A DNA stretch of 12,271 nucleotides from contig JAXIOW010000166.1 in assembly GCA_045403215.1 (NCBI GenBank), positions 1-12,271 of the forward strand, written 5' to 3'. The stretch's first letter is position 1. Every line of letters begins with the position of its first letter. The DNA is from NS-12 sp045403215. Its GTDB lineage: Bacteria; Nitrospirota; Nitrospiria; Nitrospirales; NS-4. This document shows, one piece after another, positions 6,408-12,271 of the stretch. The translations under genes were made by a program, and so were the position numbers. The notes under the pieces are model-generated. The model ran no database searches and had not been told where the DNA came from. It saw nothing but the letters and a program-made list of their open reading frames with translations.

Positions 6408-6502
6408 CTTAACAGGAAGTCCGCCGCGAAGGAATCGCGGGAAGACGGCGAAGGAGTCCGATTGACAGACGGGGACGGATATGCGACCTTTTGCGATCCC
6501 CG

Positions 6503-7162
6503 ATGATTCCGCTGCGGGACGAGAATCCCACGACGCTGACGCCGGTCGTGACGGTCTCACTGATCGTCCTGAACTGCCTGGTCTTTCTGTATCAGCTCTC
6601 GCTGGGCCCTGCTGAGGAGCGCTTCATCCTGTCCTACGCAGCGGTGCCGGCCGAGTGGTTTCGCCCGGGCACGGTGGTGGGCGATCCGGCGGTGCCTTCC
6701 GCGTTGACCGTCCTGACCTCGATGTTCCTGCACGCGGGCATCATGCATCTCGGCGGCAACATGCTCTACCTCTGGATCTTCGGCAACAACATCGAGGACG
6801 TCATGGGCCACGGGCGCTTCATCCTGTTCTATCTGCTGTGCGGGGTCGTGGCCGTCTTCGGGCACGCCTTCACGGACCCGGTTTCGACGGTCCCCATGAT
6901 CGGGGCCAGCGGGGCGATCTCCGGGGTCCTGGGCGCCTATCTCCTGCTATTTCCCAGGGCGCGTGTGCTGGTGCTGATCCCGCTTGGCTTCTTTACCCGC
7001 ATCATGCCCGTGCCGGCGGTGTTCGTGTTGGGGTTCTGGATCGTGATGCAGATCATCAACGGAGCCTTCAGTTGGGGAGGCCTCGGCGGCGGGGTCGCGT
7101 GGTTCGCCCACATCGGCGGGTTTGTAGCCGGGCTTGCGCTGATCAAGGTCTTCCAGCGGTAG
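6503..7162 (+). CDS. Rhomboid family intramembrane serine protease
   Basis: Rhomboids cut transmembrane helices of other membrane proteins inside the lipid bilayer. This 219-residue protein has about six membrane segments and the complete active site. The first is the HAGIMHLGGN motif in TM2 (H77, H82, N86). Then come GASGAISG with nucleophile S136 and AHIGGFVAG with H203 as the base of the Ser-His dyad. The start MIPLRDENPT is typical of this bacterial subgroup; the in-frame TTG at 6491 is less likely. No clear Shine-Dalgarno site precedes ATG 6503. It is divergent from the TPR/HEAT gene (95 bases between). Its substrates cannot be told from sequence; the membrane-anchored coiled-coil protein nearby is only a positional candidate. 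Confidence 0.93.
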   Translation: MIPLRDENPTTLTPVVTVSLIVLNCLVFLYQLSLGPAEERFILSYAAVPAEWFRPGTVVGDPAVPSALTVLTSMFLHAGIMHLGGNMLYLWIFGNNIEDVMGHGRFILFYLLCGVVAVFGHAFTDPVSTVPMIGASGAISGVLGAYLLLFPRARVLVLIPLGFFTRIMPVPAVFVLGFWIVMQIINGAFSWGGLGGGVAWFAHIGGFVAGLALIKVFQR

Positions 7163-7226
7163 CCCTCTGGGAAGGCCTGTGGTAAGATCGGAAGGCTTGT
7201 ACTGACTCATGGCGAAGGAGGGCGGT

Positions 7227-8063
7227 ATGCAGACAGGGCTTTTCGTCATCATCGGATTGATCCTCAGCTGGGGGCTTGGTCCCCCGCCCGCAGTCGCTGC
7301 CGACATGAGCCTCGCGGGCAAGCTCACCATCTCCGTGACCGGCCGCGAGCAGGCCCTCTTCGAGAAGGCCAGTGTGAAGTTCGAGAAGCTGCATCCTCGC
7401 GTGCGGGTGCGGTTTGCGGCGACGGACGGCGGGGACCCGCTGGCGGCCCTGGCCGGAGGGGGGACCGACATCGCCGTCTTGGGCAGGATCCTCAAGCCCG
7501 AGGAGAAGGACTGGACGGGCACAACCGTCGGGTGGGAGGGGATCGCTGTTATGGTCAACGCTTCCAACCGCGTGCAGGAGGTTACCCTCAAACAGGTCAC
7601 CGATCTCTTCAGCGGGTCAGCCAAGACTTGGGATGAGCTCGGGGGGCTTGAATCCAGGATCCTGGTCGTCAACCGGGAAGAGGGCAAGGGGGTGCGGCCC
7701 TACCTGGAGCAGCTTTTGAACCTGGGCGGGAAGTTCGTGAACGGGAAAGGCGTGGTGGAACCCGACAAGGAGGCCATCCGGTTCGTCTCCGGCAATCTGA
7801 ACGCGGTGTCCTACATCAACCTGAGCACCGGGCTAGGCAACGTCAGCGTGGGCGTGCCGATCCGCCTGCTCACGATCAGTAAAGTCGATCCGGAGCTGGC
7901 GAACGTGTCCTCCGGGGCCTATCCGCTCCGCCGGCCGATGGTGGTGGTGACGAAGACGCCGCCTTCACCCGTCGTCAAGGCGTTCCTAGACTTCATGCTG
8001 GACAAGGAAGGACAGAAGACCGTCCAGGAGGAAGATTTCGTACCGTTGATCGTGACGAAGTAA
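7227..8063 (+). CDS. PstS-like periplasmic substrate-binding protein
   Basis: The 278-residue product has a signal peptide (MQTGLFVIIGLILSWGLG, cleavage near AVAA-D) and then a type 2 periplasmic binding fold of the phosphate-binding (PBP-like) group. Visible signs are GKLTISVTGREQALFEKAS, the segment GGGTDIAVLGRILKPEE, VTLKQVTDLFSGSAKTWDEL and the C-terminal PSPVVKAFLDFMLDKEGQKT. The usual PstS phosphate signature (TGxGS with SSGT later) is not clear, and the loop VNREEGKGVR replaces the common RxxGSGT stretch, so the ligand is uncertain. The ATG at 7227 has GGAGG at 7217-7221 with 5-base spacing and beats the ATG at 7209. No pst permease or ATPase genes are nearby. The assembly ATPase gene begins 8 bases after its stop, probably on the same transcript. 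Confidence 0.85.
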   Translation: MQTGLFVIIGLILSWGLGPPPAVAADMSLAGKLTISVTGREQALFEKASVKFEKLHPRVRVRFAATDGGDPLAALAGGGTDIAVLGRILKPEEKDWTGTTVGWEGIAVMVNASNRVQEVTLKQVTDLFSGSAKTWDELGGLESRILVVNREEGKGVRPYLEQLLNLGGKFVNGKGVVEPDKEAIRFVSGNLNAVSYINLSTGLGNVSVGVPIRLLTISKVDPELANVSSGAYPLRRPMVVVTKTPPSPVVKAFLDFMLDKEGQKTVQEEDFVPLIVTK

Positions 8064-8071
8064 CTGCACGG

Positions 8072-10519
8072 ATGGAGCCTGGCGCGAAGAAACCGTCGAA
8101 GCAGGCCAAGAAGGCTGACCTGCCGAGCCGTGTTCGGCTCGGTGAGTTCCTGGTCCAACGGGAGCTCATCACCCCGCAGGTCCTCGAAGAGGCGCTCCAC
8201 GAGCAGCATGAGTCCGGGAAACGCATCGGCGAGATTCTGCTCGACCGTGGCCATGTCACGGAAGCGCAGCTCATCCCCTTTCTGACCAGTCTGCTCAAGC
8301 TCCCCTACACCGACGTCTCCGCCCTGGTCCTGGGCTCGGACCAGCTCAACCTAATCCCCGAGACGCTGGCCCGCAAGTACACGGTCCTGCCGGTCCGCCT
8401 GGAGGGGAAACGGCTGGACGTGGTGATGGCCGATCCCATGGACCATGAGGCGATCCAGGACCTCTCCTTCGTCACGGGGTGCCAGGTGTCGCCGACTCTC
8501 GGCAGCCGGGCCCAGATCAAGGACGCCATCGAGCGCTTCTACTCCAGGCCGGCGCCCCCCCCGCTCCTCCCGCCCCGCTCCGAGGAAGCCAGCGCGCTGG
8601 ACGCCGCCGCCGAGGATGCCCCCATCGTCCCAGCGAAGCAAGCCAAGAAGGCCGACCTGCCGAGCCGTGTTCGGCTCGGTGAGTTCCTGGTCCAACGGGA
8701 GCTCATCACCCCCCAGGTCCTCGAAGACGTGCTCCACGAGCAGCGTGAGTCCGGGAAACGCATCGGCGAGATTCTGCTCGACCGTGGCCATGTCACGGAA
8801 GCGCAGCTCATCCCCTTTCTGACCAGTCAGCTCAAGCTCCCCTACACCGACGTCTCCGCCCTGGTCCTGGGCTCGGACCAGCTCAACCTGATCCCCGAAA
8901 CGCTGGCCCGCAAGTACACCGTCCTACCGGTCCGCCTGGAGGGGAGACGGCTGGACGTGGTGATGGCCGATCCCATGGACCATGAGGCGATCCAGGACCT
9001 CTCCTTCATCACGGGGTGCCAGGTGTCGCCGACTCTCGGCAGCCGGGCCCAGATCAAGGACGCCATCGAGCGCTTCTACTCCAGGCATCTGGAGGGGGCG
9101 GGCCGTCTGATGGCGAGGGGCGTCGGGCAGGCGACCCCCCCGCTCCTCACACCCCGCTCCCAAGAAGCCAGCGCGCTCGACGCCGATGCCGAGGACGCCC
9201 CCGTCGTCCAATTGATGAACCTCATCATGCGCAAGGCAATCCAGCTCGGCGCCAGCGACATCCACATCGAGCCCGGCGTGCCGGAAGGCACCGTTCGGTT
9301 CAGGCTGGACGGATTGCTGTCTGATCAACTCAAGGTGCCGGTTGCGCTGCACCCGGCGCTGGTGTCGCGCATGAAAATCCTCGGCCGTCTCGACATTGCC
9401 GAGCGGCGGCTCCCGCAGGATGGATCGGTGCGCGTGAAAGTGGAAGGAGGGGAGGTGGACCTGCGCATCTCTACCATCCCGCTGCAGCACGGCGAAAAGG
9501 CGGTACTCCGCGTCCTGGACGCGTCGAGCAAGAGCCTGGAGCTCGGGGACATCGGCCTGAACCCCAGCGATTTGAAGAAGGTCCATGGGCTGATCACGCG
9601 CCATAAGGGTATGGTCGTGATCACGGGCCCTACCGGCAGTGGCAAGACCACCACGCTTTACGGCATCCTCAATCGGATCAAGTCCCCCACGACGAACATC
9701 GTCACGGTGGAGGATCCGGTCGAGTATCACTATCCGGGGCTCAATCAAATGCAGGTTAACACGGACACCGGCCTGACCTTCGCCAAGGGGCTCCGATCAA
9801 TTCTCCGCCAGGACCCCGACATGGTTCTGGTCGGGGAGATCCGGGACGCCGAAACCGCTGAAATCGCCTGCCAGGCAGCGCTGACCGGCCACCTGGTCTT
9901 CACCACGCTGCATACCAACGACGCGCCTTCCACCATCACGCGACTGCGGGACATCGGGGTGCCCCACTACCTGGTGGCGTCGGTGGTGATCGGGATCATC
10001 GCCCAGCGACTGGTGCGGGTCGTCTGCCGCGACTGTAAGGCGCCCGCCCAGCCCGACGCCGCCGTGGCGACCGCGTTGGGCCTGTCGGCGGGCAGCCTGG
10101 ACGGCGGCGAATACATGGCCGGCAAAGGCTGTGCGAGATGCCAGGGGACCGGCTATAAGGGGCGGACGGGCGTGTTCGAAACGTTGGTCCTGGATGCCAG
10201 AATCAGGGAGCTGATCCTCCGCGGAGCGACGGAAGAGGACATCCGAATCGCCGCGCAGGAATCCGGGATGCGCACCTTGGTGGAAGACGGGCTTGAAAAG
10301 GCCAAGGCGGGACTCACGACGATCGAGGAACTGGGTCGCATCCTCGAAATCAGCGAGTACACAGCCGCCAATTGTCCGGGGTGCGGCCGGCACCTCAATT
10401 CGGAGTACCGGTTCTGTCCGTATTGTCAGGCGGTGCTGCGTCGTGTCTGTGACGGTTGCGGGCGGCCGCTCCTCTCGGGGTGGCTGGCCTGCGCGCATTG
10501 CGGTGAGGAGTCCGGCTAG
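8072..10519 (+). CDS. GspE/PilB/MshE-type assembly ATPase with doubled MshEN domain and C-terminal double zinc ribbon
   Basis: This hexameric cytosolic ATPase type powers type II secretion or type IV pilus assembly. The 815 residues read as follows: MshEN (T2SSE_N) copy 1 at about 9-159, Pro/Ala linker, copy 2 at about 188-338, linker, then the ATPase. ATPase features are ASDIHIEP, Walker A GPTGSGKT (519-526), Walker B MVLVGE (584-589), the His box TGHLVFTTLHTN (605-616), and the zinc tetracysteine C652/C655 with C687/C690. A further double zinc ribbon closes the protein: CPGC (768-771), CPYC (782-785), CDGC (793-796), CAHC (807-810). MshEN domains bind c-di-GMP in studied relatives. The length exceeds the usual ~570 residues because of the extra MshEN copy and the ribbons. 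GspE and PilB cannot be told apart without the rest of the system, which is absent here. The Shine-Dalgarno site is weak, so coupling to the upstream gene is likely. Confidence 0.92.
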   Translation: MEPGAKKPSKQAKKADLPSRVRLGEFLVQRELITPQVLEEALHEQHESGKRIGEILLDRGHVTEAQLIPFLTSLLKLPYTDVSALVLGSDQLNLIPETLARKYTVLPVRLEGKRLDVVMADPMDHEAIQDLSFVTGCQVSPTLGSRAQIKDAIERFYSRPAPPPLLPPRSEEASALDAAAEDAPIVPAKQAKKADLPSRVRLGEFLVQRELITPQVLEDVLHEQRESGKRIGEILLDRGHVTEAQLIPFLTSQLKLPYTDVSALVLGSDQLNLIPETLARKYTVLPVRLEGRRLDVVMADPMDHEAIQDLSFITGCQVSPTLGSRAQIKDAIERFYSRHLEGAGRLMARGVGQATPPLLTPRSQEASALDADAEDAPVVQLMNLIMRKAIQLGASDIHIEPGVPEGTVRFRLDGLLSDQLKVPVALHPALVSRMKILGRLDIAERRLPQDGSVRVKVEGGEVDLRISTIPLQHGEKAVLRVLDASSKSLELGDIGLNPSDLKKVHGLITRHKGMVVITGPTGSGKTTTLYGILNRIKSPTTNIVTVEDPVEYHYPGLNQMQVNTDTGLTFAKGLRSILRQDPDMVLVGEIRDAETAEIACQAALTGHLVFTTLHTNDAPSTITRLRDIGVPHYLVASVVIGIIAQRLVRVVCRDCKAPAQPDAAVATALGLSAGSLDGGEYMAGKGCARCQGTGYKGRTGVFETLVLDARIRELILRGATEEDIRIAAQESGMRTLVEDGLEKAKAGLTTIEELGRILEISEYTAANCPGCGRHLNSEYRFCPYCQAVLRRVCDGCGRPLLSGWLACAHCGEESG
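8097..8548 (+). repeat. Internal direct repeat, MshEN unit 1
   Basis: This 452-bp stretch matches 8634-9085 at an offset of 537 bp (179 codons) with about 13 differences by eye, roughly 97% identity and no gaps. It encodes the first MshEN domain. About half of the differences change the protein: E/D, A/V, H/R, L/Q, K/R and V/I. The following linker is also related to that of unit 2 (shared ASALDA and AEDAP) but is about 42 bp shorter. Confidence 0.95.
8555..8562 (+). repeat. C8 homopolymer in linker 1 of the assembly ATPase
   Basis: Eight consecutive C bases encode part of a Pro-rich linker upstream of the second MshEN domain and the ATPase. Slippage by one base would shift the frame before the catalytic part. 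Such tracts can be phase-variable, but they also arise by chance in GC-rich DNA. Confidence 0.5.
8634..9085 (+). repeat. Internal direct repeat, MshEN unit 2
   Basis: This is the second copy of the 452-bp MshEN unit, directly upstream of the linker that leads into the ATPase. Its linker contains an additional stretch (HLEGAGRLMARGVGQAT) missing from unit 1, so unit 2 is more likely the original arrangement and unit 1 a tandem copy that lost part of its linker (inference). Confidence 0.95.
9135..9141 (+). repeat. C7 homopolymer in linker 2 of the assembly ATPase
   Basis: Seven consecutive C bases occupy the position in linker 2 that corresponds to the C8 tract in linker 1, just upstream of the ATPase core. 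The different length in otherwise similar linkers shows that this tract has varied since the duplication. Confidence 0.5.
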
Positions 10520-10524
10520 GGAGC

Positions 10525-12271
10525 ATGGCACGATCGCACGCGATCGCAGGCGGGCACGCCACCCGCCCCGCAGAAATCTGGAACCTGCAAGACCTGCTGC
10601 GCGATCCAGCCCACGACCTGGACGTTCTGCGACAGGAGCTCGAGGAGCAGGTCCGGCGCTTCGAAGGATTTCGGGACAGGCTGGCACCGGAGATTCCCGC
10701 TGAGACGTTTCTGGACGCGCTGAAACTGGCCGAGGCGATCACCCGGACGACGAGCAGGCTCGGCGCATACGCCTACCTCTGGTTTTCTGAAAACACCAAG
10801 AACCAGTACGCCCGAGCCTTCAAGGCGGCCGTCGAGGAGATGCAGGCGGGTTTCGCGAACCGCATGCTGTTCTTCGACCTCTGGTGGCAGAAGCTCGATG
10901 ACGTGAGCGCCGCCCGGCTGCTGGTCGCTGCGGGCGACTACGCGTACCACCTGGAGTCCCTGCGCCGCTTCAAGGACCACGCCCTCAGCGAGTCTGAAGA
11001 GAAGATCATCAACGTCAAGAGCGTCACCGGCCGCCGGGCGCTGGTGGGGCTCTACGACATCCTGACCAGCGGCTTGACGTACACGCTGACGATCAACGGC
11101 AAGGCCCGCGCGCTCACCCGCGAGGACCTGCTGGTGTACGTGCGCGACCCTGACGCCCGCGTGCGCGAGGCGGCCTACCGCGAGCTGTACAGGGAGTTCG
11201 CGCAGCATGCTGACGTGGTCGGCGAGATCTACAAGACCCTCGTGACGGACTGGAAGCAGGAGCACCTGGGACTGCGCAAGCACCGCTCGCCGCTCGCGGT
11301 GCGCAACCTCATGAATGACGTGCCCGAGGAGGCGGTCGAGGCCCTGCTGGCCGTCTGCGCCCGGAACGCTGGCGTCTTTCAGGACTATTTCGCGATCAAG
11401 GCCCGGCTCTGCCGCATCCGCAAGATGAGCCGGTACCACATCTACGCGCCCTTCCGCGAGGCCCGCCGGCGGTACTCGTTCGCGGCCGCCTCGGCGAGGG
11501 TGCTCGACGCGTACCGCAGTTTTTCGCCGCTCCTGGCAGATCTGGCCGGCCGGGTGCTGGAGGAGCGCCACGTGGACGTGGCAGTCCGTCCGGGCAAGCT
11601 CGGCGGGGCTTACTGCTACAGCGTGATCCCCGGCCTGACGCCGTTCGTGCTCCTGAACTTCAAGGGCGACGTCCGGGACATCGCCACCCTGGCCCACGAG
11701 CTGGGGCACGCTGTGCACGGCCTGCTGGCGGCCGACCATTCGATCTTCACCTTCCACGCCATGCTTCCCCTGGCCGAAACGGCCTCGGTGTTCGGCGAGC
11801 GTCTCCTTTCCGACGCCTTGATGGCCGAAGAGCGGGACAAGCTCGTGAAACAGGGCCTGCTCATCCGGCAGCTCGATGACGCGTACGCCACCATCATGCG
11901 GCAGGCCTACTTCGTGCGGTTCGAGCGCGAGGCGCACCGGATCATCGGCGAGGGGGGCACGATGGACGATCTCTGCCAGGTGTACCTGACCGAGCTTCGC
12001 CAGCAGTTCGGGCAAGCGGTCGCGGTACCGGATGAATTCCGGCGGGAGTGGTTGTCGATCCCCCACCTCTTCGCGAGTCCGTTCTACTGCTACGCGTACA
12101 GCTTCGGCAACCTCCTGGTGCTGGCCCTCTACGCGCTCTATCGGACTCACGGCGAGTCGTTCGTCCCTCGGTATCTCGCGCTCCTGGCGGCGGGCGGGTC
12201 GCGATCCCCGGAAGCCCTGCTGAAGGATTTCGGCGTGGACATCCGGTCGGAGAGTTTCTGGCAGGCGGGGT
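10525..12271 (+). CDS. pepF: M3 family oligoendopeptidase (PepF type), truncated by the window edge
   Basis: This zinc metallopeptidase cleaves short peptides in the cytosol. The frame is open from ATG 10525 to the last base (582 codons) without a stop; M3 oligoendopeptidases of this type are about 590-600 residues, so perhaps 10-20 residues are missing. The zinc site is LAHELGHAVH (H391, E392, H395), with the third ligand probably E418 in LAETASVFGE. Other family blocks are VLLNFKGDVRDI before the motif and PFYCYAYSFGNLLVLALY near the end, which carries the substrate-binding Tyr residues. No signal peptide is present. The start is 5 bases after the ATPase stop, with GGGAG overlapping the stop codon but only one base from the ATG. 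The close spacing suggests read-through from the upstream operon, though no functional link is evident. Confidence 0.92.
   Translation, partial: MARSHAIAGGHATRPAEIWNLQDLLRDPAHDLDVLRQELEEQVRRFEGFRDRLAPEIPAETFLDALKLAEAITRTTSRLGAYAYLWFSENTKNQYARAFKAAVEEMQAGFANRMLFFDLWWQKLDDVSAARLLVAAGDYAYHLESLRRFKDHALSESEEKIINVKSVTGRRALVGLYDILTSGLTYTLTINGKARALTREDLLVYVRDPDARVREAAYRELYREFAQHADVVGEIYKTLVTDWKQEHLGLRKHRSPLAVRNLMNDVPEEAVEALLAVCARNAGVFQDYFAIKARLCRIRKMSRYHIYAPFREARRRYSFAAASARVLDAYRSFSPLLADLAGRVLEERHVDVAVRPGKLGGAYCYSVIPGLTPFVLLNFKGDVRDIATLAHELGHAVHGLLAADHSIFTFHAMLPLAETASVFGERLLSDALMAEERDKLVKQGLLIRQLDDAYATIMRQAYFVRFEREAHRIIGEGGTMDDLCQVYLTELRQQFGQAVAVPDEFRREWLSIPHLFASPFYCYAYSFGNLLVLALYALYRTHGESFVPRYLALLAAGGSRSPEALLKDFGVDIRSESFWQAG

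Noticed and set aside
6406..6411. TAAGAT (minus strand) with upstream TG as an extended -10 giving a leaderless start at 6398
   Set aside because: No recognisable -35 box, and the hexamer overlaps the other candidate start codon; too weak to call, though the 7-base distance to ATG 6398 equals that at rimO.
6462..6490. Perfect TTGACA before the rhomboid gene as a promoter
   Set aside because: At 17-18 bases downstream only GACCTT/ACCTTT is found, too weak a -10 to call, although a near-leaderless start as for rimO would fit the missing ribosome site.
9797..10687. 296-residue open frame on the minus strand
   Set aside because: It lies opposite the ATPase His box, zinc and ribbon region, and its translation shows no coherent protein features.
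10516..12150. 544-residue open frame on the minus strand
   Set aside because: It mirrors the M3 peptidase, which has an intact zinc site and family blocks; the antisense translation is a GC-rich shadow without domain signs.

Overview
The window is high-GC bacterial chromosome with tightly packed housekeeping and envelope genes. I see no phage, transposase, plasmid, tRNA, rRNA or CRISPR sequence. The gene families and protein style (RimO, RlpA, a rhomboid starting MIPLRDENPT, a HEAT-repeat-rich neighbourhood, a MshEN-type assembly ATPase) best suggest a Gram-negative environmental bacterium near Nitrospira/Nitrospirota. That placement is inference from protein style, not from a marker gene.

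Layout. (1) 11-2367, minus strand: rimO and, overlapping its stop codon by 4 bases, a secreted protein made of two copies of one ~93-residue module, probably envelope-associated. The 3' part of rimO carries a 120-bp in-frame insertion built from a doubled repeat. (2) 2368-2635: a divergent control region. It has a minus promoter so close to rimO that the mRNA should be leaderless, and a plus promoter giving rlpA a ~170-nt leader. (3) 2636-4602, plus strand: rlpA (septal lipoprotein), then a promoter plus heptanucleotide repeats, then a 73-residue basic coiled-coil protein and a cytosolic HEAT-repeat protein. (4) 4599-6407, minus strand: a secreted TPR/HEAT-repeat protein followed directly by a membrane-anchored coiled-coil protein. 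This pair converges on the HEAT gene of block 3, and the two stop codons overlap in a TTAA. (5) 6503-12271, plus strand: rhomboid protease, PstS-like periplasmic binding protein, a type II secretion/type IV pilus assembly ATPase with a doubled c-di-GMP-type MshEN domain and a C-terminal double zinc ribbon, and an M3 oligoendopeptidase running off the right edge.

How the genes may work together. Most products are envelope or protein-quality functions: peptidoglycan cleavage at the septum, intramembrane proteolysis, periplasmic ligand binding, machine assembly, oligopeptide turnover. The binding protein and the ATPase are only 8 bases apart and probably co-transcribed, but no pst transporter genes and no other pilus/secretion genes are here, so a joint role is inference.

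Most notable: a repeat pair inserted in frame in the rimO TRAM region; a very recent (~97% identical) internal duplication of the MshEN domain in the ATPase, with differences at c-di-GMP motif positions and C8/C7 tracts in the linkers; a probable leaderless rimO mRNA; and a tandem module in the envelope protein with an exact 116-residue offset.
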